Source: Macrotrachela quadricornifera
Taxonomy: Eukaryota > Rotifera > Eurotatoria > Philodinida > Philodinidae
Length of the DNA: 64,000 nt
Direction of reading: 5' to 3'
Assembly (NCBI GenBank): GCA_022393335.1
Contig: JAJEKB010021303.1
Location: 587,582-651,581, forward strand
Of the stretch, positions 1 through 11,744 are shown piece by piece (the first letter of the stretch is position 1; every line of letters starts with the position of its first letter). Both the position numbers and the translations under genes were made by a program. The notes below the pieces were generated by a model. The model was not told the DNA's origin and did not search any database. It saw nothing but the letters and a program-made list of their open reading frames with translations.

Positions 1-267
1 TTCATCACCCACCACGATGAAATCATCATTTCGTGAAAAAACACCTATTTTCGATGAAAAATACCAAACCTCACCAATTCCTAACATCCATTGATCAATG
101 CTGATACCACATGATCAACGAACAGACTTCAGATTCGAAGTCTCCGCATCGAATTACCTCTAGAAATGTCTTTTTCGAAAAATCAATTTTCGATGTTTTT
201 TTGACCCTGCGGACACACAATCAAACAAACAATTTATGTTTCTAAGATTCTTCTCTACGAGAAAGAG

Positions 268-467
268 AACAAAGTGGCTGACTTTGTCGGTCATGTTCGT
301 CATTAATTTTCATTCATATATGTCATATATGAATGAAAAAAAAATGAAAATAGCCCATATGTTTCTTATATGCTTAATTGCTTTCATATTGACGTCCGTA
401 TTGTATGATTTATACACATAAGTATAATATGCATCTGTATCAATTAAGTGATTTATAAATATTTAAT
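268..467 (+). repeat. Dispersed repeat, plus-strand copy
   Basis: About 200 bp recur in reverse orientation at 52489-52685 with roughly nine of ten bases matching by eye. Shared landmarks are the GGCTGACTTTGTCGGTCATG block, a small palindrome around ATATATGTCATATAT, and the block ATTGTATGATTTATACACAT. Two well-matched copies 52 kb apart suggest a mobile-element fragment. No terminal repeats or target duplication could be assigned. Confidence 0.75.
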
Positions 468-531
468 AAATCAGTCATTTTTCATTAAAATTAAATCAAC
501 ATACATATGTCATGCTAAAATTACACTTTTT

Positions 532-601
532 GCTGAAGTTAGTATGGATAATAAAGTCAATTTCAACTGTCCAGAAATCAACAATATCTTTCGTATTATA
601 A
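532..601 (+). repeat. Fragment related to the 56.7-kb palindrome arm
   Basis: About 70 bp resemble the start of the palindrome arms at 56662 and 57129 (CGAAGTTAGT-like start, then AGAAATCAACAATATCTTTCG), at roughly three quarters identity by eye. The element family therefore has a third, solo arm in this window. Confidence 0.55.
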
Positions 602-2277
602 CCAGGACGAACTTTCCACACTCTGGATCCTGAAGGAACAGAGCGGAAGCAGTTCTCGCTCACTTCCCCCCGGAAAATCTATAGAAAAGGAAACAGTATT
701 TCTGAAAAAAAGTCATCGTACTATATCCAAACAATTCTGGAAAATCTGTTCACCGGAATCATCATGGAAAATTACCGGAAGCGGGCTACATAACACTTTT
801 TTAGAAGGAACACAACGAATATCAACAGAAAACACAAGAAAAATCACGCGTTCAAAATGCAAACAATACTCCTCCATCTTCCTATAATTTCTCTCCGGTC
901 CCATTAATAAACGGTAAGAAGTTGAAACCATATCCCATCAATTTCAATAAAAATCCTCAAGTTACAACAATTTCCAGTTGTTTCCGATAAATGCAGAAAA
1001 AAACCATAAATTCCGGTCGGATCCAGACAAAGACTCACAATTTAAACAATTATTTTCTGATTCTAAATTGATTTTAAATCTTAAATCCGCAAACACGCTA
1101 AACTGATCAACTTTTAAAACTTCTCAACTTCAAGTGGCTCCATAACACTATTTTAGATGTTATCCAATTCCTCAACACTCAATGTATTACAAGATGATTA
1201 CTTTTTTCGATTTCTTAAACTTTAAATTGATTTTTTATCTCACGCTATATAATGATGTTAAGTCCTTAGAAAATAGAATGTTACTTTTTTCCTTCGGGAT
1301 TTTTCATAATTTTTATTTCATTTTTCATCCAACGTGACATTATAGTGTTAAACAATTAGAAAACAAAATTCTTTTTTTTTAATTTTTCATCCACCAAACA
1401 TCTTTCCACTTTGCTTAATCCTTTTGTTACGGGGTCTGTATATATACGCGCTACTTTTTTTCTTAGAATACTTCTATGACATACATGAGTTTTCTGCTTT
1501 AGTAAGGTTCTGTACGAATACGACTTTTCACTTACCATCTTATCCGATTTTTTTTATATACTTGTTCTGCTTAACAATAGAAAAGTCATATTTAGCAGCA
1601 TAATTACAATTTGTTTAATCAAGCTGAGCTCCTTTGAAGCAAAATGTCTTCATGTATAAGAAAATTAAGACTTCTAAAATGAAGCGCATCATTCTTGAGA
1701 TGTCTGCTAGGATGCTACTGCAGCGGTTACACTAATATTCGTACGCTATATTATCTCACTCTATTCTAGTTATAAACTAAGTAACTACATGGTAGAGTAG
1801 AGTAAGATTGTTATGTTAGGCTTCAATCTTTAGGTCGGTTCTAGAAGTGATCTAGAATAATCGGCATCAACACATCATTACATAATACTGCCACGTACGT
1901 ACCTATTCTATTTTTTCAAGATTTGTAAAAACTAAAAATTTTTGAGAGCAGGAAAAACTCCGTAACCAAAGAATTAAATTGAATATAATGTTTTATAATA
2001 ATAAATAAAATAATAAACAGATAAAAAAAAATTGTTTTTTATTTAAATAAATATGTTTAGTAAGTCAATACAAAAATATAAATAAATAATATATTTCTCT
2101 CATATTTATATTTATATCAATGCCAATAACTGAATCACTTTCGAGACTAAAATTATATTGTTAAATATATTTGTATTTTAGTTTATGGTTGAATAATATG
2201 AAAATAAATTGTGTATAATGAAAGTACATCCATATTCACATTCTCAAAGATTGAATTGTGTCACTAACATAGACAGT

Positions 2278-2685
2278 AGTTCTTTCAATCTTTTATCATT
2301 GTAAACTTAACTTTTTAACGTAGGGATTATATATTCTTCAAGAGCTTAAAATTCTCTATCATCCCATACATTTATGTATCACTTTGCATTGATGCATTAA
2401 GACATTATCTAAATACAGTGAAGAAATGTCAACTATTTCAAGAGCTATCACAATATATCATTATTTTTGTGAAAATTTATTATGTATGAAACATAAGCTA
2501 ATAAAAATACAAAAATATGCGGATTTTTCAATACTTGTCAATTGAAGATGTTTTTATTGTATTAAATTATTTTCCAGCAAATAAATGCAAAGTGACTTAA
2601 AAATGTATGGGATAATAGAGAATTTTAGGCTCTGTCAGAATATATAATTATTTCGAAAAAAAGGTGTTTCTATATTATTGAAAGA
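2278..2685. repeat. Degenerate inverted repeat
   Basis: Sequence around 2322-2390 recurs inverted at about 2583-2652. Shared blocks are AAAATTCTCTAT, ATCCCATACATTT and CACTTTGCAT, with some further similarity outward on both sides. This looks like an old palindromic MITE-type element with a roughly 190-bp centre. Exact ends are not defined. Confidence 0.6.
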
Positions 2686-3711
2686 TATAAAAATCTGGAA
2701 TGACCGTCTTGGGAAATATGGACAAGGAAGTACCTTCATTATACTCAATTTATTTCCATATTATTCAAGTATAAACTACAAAACAACTAGAGAAGTCAGT
2801 ATAGAATTTCATGTACTATCAAAGAGTATAATTAGCCTTTTTTTAGGTATGTTTAGAAAATTAGCAGCAGTAGGTACATCATGTTTAATAGTGGAGGAAT
2901 TGCACTAATAGTTTTTTTTTTATCAGAAAAAAGAACAGGGATAAAAGTGAAGTTTTTTTCATAGGAGTTGTTAGAGAAAGAGAATTAAAAGCTTCACTAG
3001 AATACATATTATTCATCTAAAATTTCTCCAGTTTGTAGATCTTCGATAAATGATTAATTGAAAATTCATAGTAACAAATTTTTAAATAGTTATGCTTTTA
3101 AAAAGATCATTTGAAAAACTTATAAAAAAATCAGATCATGAAATATTATAATACATGGTTCAATGCATCTCTATCTCTTTTTCAACAATGAAAGCCATAA
3201 ATATCTATTTTGGTTCTAACAAAACTTCTTCAAAAAATATTCATTTGACTTTTTTGACAAAAATGATCCCTATATAATAGTGACACATAAGAATAAAATA
3301 GATCTTATCTTCTACTTTATTATTATTCAATTAGTTGAAGTACATGGTGGAAAACAATATTCTCCTGACTGCAGAGAGGATGATACGGAAAAAAATAGAA
3401 GTTTCACCAAAGGTTTTCGGAGTCGAGGAATCGATCATATTGGTTAAAATTTGTTGGTCGTGTGGTACATGTGGTTGTTTTCAAAGTTTGTCTGTATATT
3501 TATGTACCTAAACCAATTGGAGAATGCAGTCAACTAGATTAAGGTCCAATCCTCCACCCAAAATTTTATTTTTGTCTTAGAACATCCAATCTTAACGAAA
3601 CTCTCAGAAAAATTGTATCTTTGGTTGAGCACCTCGTGATAAATATTTCAGCTTGAAATCTTGAGCTTTTCAAGAGACAGCTTAAGATTACGGTTCAAAA
3701 TAGAAATCTTC

Positions 3712-4022
3712 GTGGGTCTCCGATTTCTCCACCATTTTAAATGCTACGAAACTCAAGCTCGTTTTAAAATGTTTCCAAGACTTGGGGCTACAACTTAACA
3801 GAGTTCGATTTTTTAATTTTTCTGCAGTTTAGTTTTTAAAAAACTTCTCCGGCATGATATGAAATGAGTAGAGTGTAAGTTCCCAAACATTTTCTTCTCG
3901 CCTGACATCAATCATGAAATGGAGAAATCCGATTCTGTTAAGTTGTAGTATCAGATCTTAGCTACGATTTAAAATAAACCCAAGCTTTCTAACTTTCAAA
4001 ATGGCGAAGAAATCTGGGACGC
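3712..4022. repeat. Degenerate inverted repeat
   Basis: Arms of about 100 bp (3712-3813 and 3925-4022) are imperfect reverse complements, sharing CTACAACTTAACAGA, CCATTTT and GATTTCT blocks. The centre is about 110 bp. It is interpreted as a decayed palindromic element. Confidence 0.5.
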
Positions 4023-4275
4023 ACAGAAACAAAACATTTCAATTTTAGAGAAACCTACAATACTTTTTAGAAGTGTATTTCATGACTTCTCGTCTAGTAC
4101 TAGTGTTTTTCTATTATCTTAAACAATAAAAGATATTGAACTCATTATGGCTGAAGATATTGCGACAAAAATTTATTAGCAGATCCATCTAAATTACATG
4201 TGATTAACGAATTATATGATAGTATTGTAACTAGTATTTTTAAAATTTGAGATAACAGTGTTCATATTTCGATAA

Positions 4276-4491
4276 TCAATCATCACTACCTACTTCATAG
4301 ATATCAGTAATATCACCATCCGATAGTTTTAATGTAATATCATTGACAATGCAATCGAGGTTTTCCTCATTTTGGGTATATGCAATTTCACCATCACTTT
4401 CAGTTAAAACAGTACTTGCAGCAACTATTATTGTTGTTTTTACTCGTTCTAAATCTCTTCTTTTAGTTTGTGAAACACAAGAATTTCTCAA
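4276..4491 (-). pseudogene. Possible coding remnant, unknown
   Basis: An open frame of about 70 codons ends in an acidic tail (VGSDD) before a stop. Composition looks protein-like, but there is no ATG start, no clear splice acceptor and no family I recognise. It could be an exon, a transposon fragment or chance. Confidence 0.15.
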
Positions 4492-4499
4492 AACATCAA

Positions 4500-7400
4500 G
4501 ATGTTCGAAAGATGTCGTTTTTCTTAAATAAAGGTTTTCAGAGGAACCTCTCTAAAACTCTTAAAATCCATTGTAAAATAAATAAACTATAGTGAATTCT
4601 GTAGCGGACATGATTCTCTATCATGTACGCTATTTAAAAAGATCGATAAATTTGATCAAAATCAACTTTTTTTGGATGAGCTGAGCCTTAAAGTAAAAAA
4701 ATGTAGAGTCAAATTGGAATTTAATAAGTTAATAAATAATTGATAGTTATTTTTATTATTTTTCTTAAAACAGTTGCTCCAAGATTTTTACCAGGTAATT
4801 AATATTAAATAATATATGAAATCTCTCTAGTATAATTCCACCAAAGATAGTTGGCTATGGAGAATCCAAATTTTAAGGTTGGTGTTTTAATAGTGGTAGT
4901 TATTAAATAATGATAAATGAATAAATCATAGTTTGTTATAAAATTTGATAGATAGTTATCAATCACTGAAAGTGCGAATTTGAAGTCAGAAAGACTTTTT
5001 TTGATTTAACTCTTCACTGTTTTTTGATGAACTCATTATTTTAAGTTTGATCAAAGAATATTTGAGGTTCGTGAACTTATGTTCGAGATTCATTCTAATA
5101 TAAAGGTTTTTCTTTGTTGACTACTACACGTGAGATCTTTTGGGTAAGATTTATATAGACATATGTTAAAAGACAAAGTTATCGCTTGAAGTATTGTTGT
5201 TTAGTCTCCATATAGGCATCAAACATAAAACGACATTGAAAATCAACGAAGATTTCTCCTAGATTACAATATAACCTACTCTATTTATAGCAATTGTTAA
5301 ATAGTTTTCCTTTCTTCTAAATATCTTCTTTGTGAACATATCAATAAATGCCCAGTAACTTTCAAAGGAAATTGACCATGGGTGGCCGACAAACGACTAG
5401 ACGTTGATTTAAGAGATTATTCTATAGCATAGTTTTGAAATAAATATTAGATGATTTAGATGGATTTTCGAAAGAACTTAATTAAAGTTAATTTTAGAAT
5501 GAATTCGACAGTATATCATTTTGTTAAAACAAAAAAAGAAATTGAAACCTATAGTCAAAGCTATACAATATTATCTAGATGTTAAAAGTTTTCGATAGTG
5601 AATTCATACATTAGGAATGAACTAGCGTTTGTGCGAGTCAGAATTCTGATGTGACAGATGCTGCACAAGAAAGTAAATCATGTATGGAAGTGGCTAGCCA
5701 TGAGTGATCGATAAACGATTAGATGTTGATTTGAGAAGCGTATCGATACTGTTATGAACGATAGTTTAAATTTTTTGAGCAATTATCAAATGATTTGATC
5801 GTTGAGAAATCACAGTTCTTTTTTGGACATTTGCATGTATCACAAGCTCTTCAGTACAGAACTTATGAATGCTAATACGGTGTTATTTGCTCATAACAAG
5901 GTAAACAGGAATAGATATGCAGTTATATCGTCCAAAAAATGTTCAAGAACTCTCCGTACTCTAAGTGAAGGAAAGAAACTTTTATTTTTGAAATAATGGT
6001 GATTTGAGGTAGGGTCATCTATATTTCAGCCTAGTTACAATACGAAACTTGATCATCAAATCCCAACATCTAAGTGACATTTTATTCTGGTTTATTAAAG
6101 GAGCATTGAAAGGCGATTAGCATTTTTCATAACATCTATATTATCTGATTATCCTAGCATATTCGAATTCATTCGTCTAGATTGCTTTCAAATTGAAAGA
6201 ATTTACGAATATCCTGTGTCATAGCTCGCTGAAACTCTTTAAATTCAGTTAGTCTCTTTCAAAAAGATGAGTTGTTTGATTGTGACTGATCATTTAATCC
6301 ATCAAATTAAAAAGTCAATGAGTATTGTGAAGACTCCTTTTTTAACATAAATAAATTCGGTTCTTGCATATATACTCAATGTCTCAATCGGTTGCAGGAT
6401 TTTTTTTGAAATAATGTGTTTTCTTTTTTCTTGCTGAATACTCGTAGCACCTTGATCATTGACTATTTCGGTAAGAAAATCAGCGTTAGCATTGAATTCT
6501 TGTGAACACATTATTATTCCAACTAATTTGTACTTTATATCGTTGTTTACTCTTTGCTGATATTTTCTATCATTGAGACATATTAGTCATCAAAATAAGA
6601 TCCATTCGGTTATATACCAATCATCTTGATAGAATCAGAAAAAGTACAGTGAATGAACTATTGAACAATTTATTAATGCTGAATGTGAGACCAACTAATT
6701 ATATATGGTGCATTTGAAGCTACGCTGACAAATGAATAGGTGCTTATACAGTAGATTTATTGAAAGTATGTCACACTGGAATAAAAGTTTGTAACAAAAC
6801 TATCATTAATTGAATTTTTACAGAGAATATAAATCTGCACAATATTCATGTTGTAATTAACTTGATCTGACAAAAGACATAATGTAATACTTTTCTAACT
6901 AAAGAAAAAAGTGAGCGATTTTTAGTTTAATACATAGTTCTCTACTGAAACCGTTATTATGAGAGATCGTTGAAGATTACTGTTTACAGTAAAAGGATAT
7001 TGTATGAAACAGTATATTTGAGAATAATGCACAGAATTACTGATTTGACAAATATGGTTTTCATTTTAAAGTTTCAAATCATTAATATTTTTATTGATGC
7101 TTTCTCAAAATCCTGTTGACTTTTATTCTAACTCGATTTTCACTGTATTGCATTTTTAAATAATATCAAATTAGATGTTAGTTTTTTCGTAATTTTATAC
7201 ACACTCTCTCAAATCAATTTGCTAGAATAAGTGAAGGTTGACTTTCAACATTGGTATTGCATTCTAATCAAAGTATAAATTACAATGTTCGCAGTGCATC
7301 ATAATATTTTAAAAGTAAAATACATATGAGTACAGAAATAATCAATCGGAGTTTTCATAAAACTATGATAAATTTACTTCAATATTTTTTTATAGATGAC

Positions 7401-9500
7401 GAAGAAGAGTTGTTTTAAATAACATTACATATTATATTTCATACTTGACTTTAGGAGTGCAGACAGATGACATCTGATGACCAATGCGTTACTCAGCTTC
7501 ACGTTTTGATAAAGCTACTTCTGCCAAACGAGACATTGGGTCCGACTAATGTAGTTTGTATGATTAGTTACAAGAAATTACATTTCAAAGTGAAAGGGAG
7601 TATTGTTTGCCATAATAGTCTGAGAATCATATTTTCAAGTTTTCATACACAAATTCCTACCGAGTGATAGTCTTTGACATAGATACAATAAATAAGATTT
7701 ATTCCATGAAGAAGTAAATTAAAAGAATGATTATCATTTATATATGAATCACAGATAGCAAATATTTCTATAAAAAAAGGATAATAGGTAAAGAGAGGAC
7801 GTTGGCTTTCTATCTTTCAAATGATTAGGAAGACTGAAATATAAAATAATTACGATCGAAATTCTGTTCAGTAATAATCATACAAAATTTTCTTTCAGAA
7901 AAGGGCGAGCGAATCTGAAGGATGAGCGCTACTTTTTAGTAGACAATATGAAAAATATAATAATTTGATTTTGAATCATTTTTTTGACCATTTATGAACT
8001 ATTTAGTCATACAACTGTGTTCTTTCTATAAGATTATTTTGTTTTAGCTCTTTGAAGACCATGGAACACACATTGCCATATAATCTGATTCATATCTTTT
8101 CTCTCTTTCTTTCTATCATATAGATCTTTCTCAGATGTTCCTCTTTGTTTATACTACTATATAATGACATCACATTTTCTTCCTCTTTTTTAATTATGTA
8201 TTATCGTAAAGTATTTATGTAATCATTTTCAGATGAATATAGTAAATTCAAAGGATTAAAGTATAACAATACAACCGTAACCATAAAAAAACAATCATGA
8301 TAAGGTTTTTTATACATACATAAATGAATATTTTATTTATTTTAGTAGTAAATTTGAAGAAATGCAGATGATATATTAATAATAATAGTTTTATTAATAT
8401 GTAATAGTTAAGAAAAGAAAAACTAGTTGAATAAATAAACAGTTCATAAATGATGGAAAAGATAGATTAAAATATCAGTTTTCAGTTATCAAAATATTAA
8501 GTATATTGAAATTCATCACATATGCCATGCTTATAATTGGCATTTTATTTGGTGTCAAATACAGCAATATTGAAAAAAAAACACGAAATGCGAAAAACTT
8601 TTGTCCAACAGTATATTTCATTTGTTATACTTGAAGAAAAAAATATAAGCAATTATTATTCACCGATCAAATCAAAACTAATGGATAGTATTAAAGATTC
8701 TTTTGTTTTGAAGGTAAATAAACTATCAATATCTTTTAGAGATAAAAATAAAAAGATAACTGGATAGAATTGTAACAGTTTCATTTGGTAAGAACTGGTA
8801 TGGATCTAGCGGATAAAAATTTCATCCGATAGACTTACATCAGTTCATTTTCATAAAAATTGATGAAAAAGATCCTAAGATTAGAACCGGTATGAAACTA
8901 TGATAGTTCTATACCCGATGTCATGTCTAAAACATAATTTTGATTCGTTAATATTCCAACCATTGATTAATATGCATGTAGCAGAAAAACAAACATGCAA
9001 AACTAATTCTTTTCTATCTTCCAATCAGATTATTCTGTCTGTTTTGATTAGATAATTGATAAAATGTTCTCGGAACTCTTAAATGTTATATTTAATGATA
9101 ATCTTAAAACAATTTTCTATATTTATTTTTAAGATGAGAATCAATAAAACATTTTTATTGAAATTATAAATAAAATTATTGAATTTGCATATCATTATTA
9201 TAAATATCCTATTAACTTTATATACTAATATTGTCACAATATGTATATGATTAATCTACTAGTCAAATGTTGACATCAATGTAAATTAATAAAATATTCT
9301 ATAATGAAACTTCATTGAATATATTTTTAAAAAATGAATACATAAAACAAATAACTATGATTAAATATAAAAAAAGAAAGATTATTGAAAATAAAGTAAT
9401 GCACCAACAATAATCAAGGGGAAAGAAAAAGGAGATGTCACTCTACATTGAACTAAGAAAAATCATTAAAGTTCTTTTCTTAATTAAATAATATATATAT
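4500..9500. other. Gene-free AT-rich stretch
   Basis: Only short open frames without recognisable domains occur here. There are AT-rich runs and no clear RNA gene. I see nothing further that I can support. Confidence 0.5.
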
Positions 9501-9508
9501 ATATCTAT

Positions 9509-9816
9509 TTAAGTTTTATTTTTCTTCTTTTTAGTTGAGGGTGTTTTAACTTGTTGAAGACAATTTAACATTTCGGATGAAATATCAAGTTTAGAAGGAC
9601 GTATAATAACTGATCGAAGACGACGAATACAATTAAGAACTTGTGTTGTTTTATATAATGTTTCACGACGATATCGATACAATGGTAAACTATCTACTAA
9701 AATATATTGTAATATATAAAAATATGATTAAATATTCATTTACTTTCTATTGGTATGTTGACCACTTGTTCGATAACAATAATAAAAAGTAATAGATATA
9801 ATATTCGTTGATTCAT
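9509..9816 (-). CDS. Small secreted basic peptide, two exons, novel
   Basis: Exon 1 is 9816-9744 and exon 2 is 9696-9509, with a 47-bp intron that has a GTAAAT donor and a TTTTAG acceptor. The splice is phase 1 on both sides, giving an 86-residue product. Residues 1-20 are a strong signal peptide: MNQR followed by about 12 hydrophobic residues. The mature part is basic, with several Arg pairs (RYRRE, IRRLR), two cysteines about 23 residues apart and a C-terminal KKKKNK run before TAA. The paired basic residues could be prohormone cleavage sites, so a neuropeptide or secreted-defence-type product is possible, but this is inference. I do not recognise a family. The main alternative is a chance signal-like ORF; matched splice phases and a clean terminal stop argue against that. 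Confidence 0.55.
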
Positions 9817-9880
9817 CGTTAGAAAGATATATCTTATGATGAAACATTTGTCATGTTCTAATCTTATAAAGATAAGATGC

Positions 9881-9990
9881 TCTCTTCGGTCTCTCTCTCT
9901 CTATCTCCTTCTCTTTTCCATCATGTATGTATGAATATCCATATCTCTAAATCTCTTCCGAAAAAGAAAGAGAGAGAGAGAGAGAAAGAC
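9881..9990. repeat. CT/GA microsatellites
   Basis: A CT-rich run at about 9890-9925 faces a GA run at about 9965-9988. The two complementary tracts can fold on each other. They lie just upstream of the small secreted-peptide gene. Confidence 0.7.
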
Positions 9991-10365
9991 TACGTAATAA
10001 AATATATAACTTATTGTTACTAATTATCAATAGAAAGTTTTCTTGATGAAATAATTCAAGGTACAAAAATCAATTGATAAATATGATATACAGGTGATTG
10101 TAATGAATATATTGAAAAACAAATATATATTTTTTGTTTAAAAAAAATAAAATATTGTCAATTAAATTTTCTTTTTTTTTATGATATTGTTTGACAGTTT
10201 GAAAGGATCAATTATGAATATAAAGCTAAAAACTAATGTTTATATTTTTTTTTTCACGACAAGATTCAGTTCCGGTAGTGTCATAAAACATTAACCAATT
10301 TGCAGAGATTTTATCATGGAAAAATATTCACTATGCAATTTCATTTGGGAATGTCATGAAAGCAC

Positions 10366-10391
10366 AAAAAAAAAAAAAAAAAAAAAAAAAA
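10366..10391. repeat. Poly(A) tract
   Basis: An uninterrupted run of about 26 A. No retroelement body is recognisable upstream, so it is reported only as a homopolymer. Confidence 0.85.
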
Positions 10392-11744
10392 GAAGAATAT
10401 ATTCGCTCGGGTTTTTTCTTCTTTCTCATTCATCAAGGAAAAGAACGACAAATAATCATCGGAAAACGTTTCATTATATTAAAAAGAAACCCAGATATTT
10501 TTTTTTTATTGTCATCAACAGGTAAAGTAGTCATACAATGTTATTTTTTATTTATAATAACAAAAATTTACATTTCTTTATAATTAAACTATAAATTTAT
10601 TATCAGATATCATGTCATTTGACCTTGATCTTCGTAGTTTGTAAATTTGTATATCTCTATCTGTCATCTATTCTATTATATAAAAAAAGACATCCTGAAA
10701 GATCTTATTTTTGTTATTATTGTCATCACCTATCATCTTCTTTTTTTTTTTCTTTTTCCTTAAACATACTAAAAGAAAAGAAAAAAAAAATGTCTTATCA
10801 TATTGCTTAATTCAACTGAGCGAATGACTGACGTTTCTTTTAATTCCACGTCTTTTCCTTTTTCTTTTCCTTTCTTTTTTTTTTTTCTTCTTCTGAGCTT
10901 AGAATTGGTGTTCGGTTGTCGTTGTCGCCATCATCATTATAATCATCATCATCATTCTCGTCGTTCACAATACAATTAAAGCGGAAATGACAAGAAACCA
11001 CTTTGATGATGATTTTGGTGTTGATGCCCGATAAAAAAAAAGTATAAAGAATTGAGCCTCTTGTCGCTGTTTACCATGAAAAACGAGATGATGACGAGCA
11101 AAACGATAAAAATGAGTGAGTTTTGTTTGCTTGATTACACTCGCTTCATATCAGCCGAAATATTCAATTAGAATGTCATTTTTGTTTATGCTCGGTAGAG
11201 AGAAACGAATAGAATATATATATATAAAGGTGATATTTTCCATAATATTGGAAAATCTAATATAAAGCAATTGATATTTAGTTGTTTCTCATATTACTTG
11301 TTCATATAACACACACTAATATATATAACATATGCTTTTCTACTTTTTATTTGTGCGTGACAAACAAGTGCCGGAAGTCAGCTGTTGCTTATTCTTACAT
11401 TGTTAATCAAATCATTCTCTTCTTTATATATAATATATATCGATGAAAACGATCGCTACTACTTCATCTTTATTCCTCGTAAAAATATCTACCGAAAAAA
11501 GCAGAAGCATGTTTTAGCCTGGAGACTTAGACACATCAATTATGACATAGAAAAACTGAGAGAAAGAGAGGAGAGAGAGAGGAGAGATGGAAAGAAAGAG
11601 AAAGACATGCACACATTCATTCATCAGCAAGTATTGCTATATTCTATTGAAAGCGGCAACCGACATCACTTTATCTGCGAAATAAGAAAGAGACACTTAA
11701 ATGGTACTCTTGAGAATCTAAAGAGTCTATTCTAGGTTAAGTCA
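10392..11744. other. Upstream/5' UTR region of the HCN gene
   Basis: The region contains homopolymer runs, a TCATCATCATCAT patch near 10930-10960 and an AT-rich stretch. The open frame at 11385-11735 overlaps the expected 5' UTR, has no domain and ends at a TAG that lies in frame with, and 12 bases upstream of, the HCN ATG. No promoter could be assigned with confidence. Confidence 0.45.

Larger units (their letters stand above)
1..2277. other. Gene-free AT-rich stretch
   Basis: I find no convincing coding exon here; the short open frames have no recognisable domain or splice context. It holds part of a dispersed repeat (268-467), a fragment related to the 56.7-kb palindrome (532-601), and a less AT-rich patch around 620-1040 with several CCGGA-type words. 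The rest is AT-rich sequence with homopolymer runs. Confidence 0.6.
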
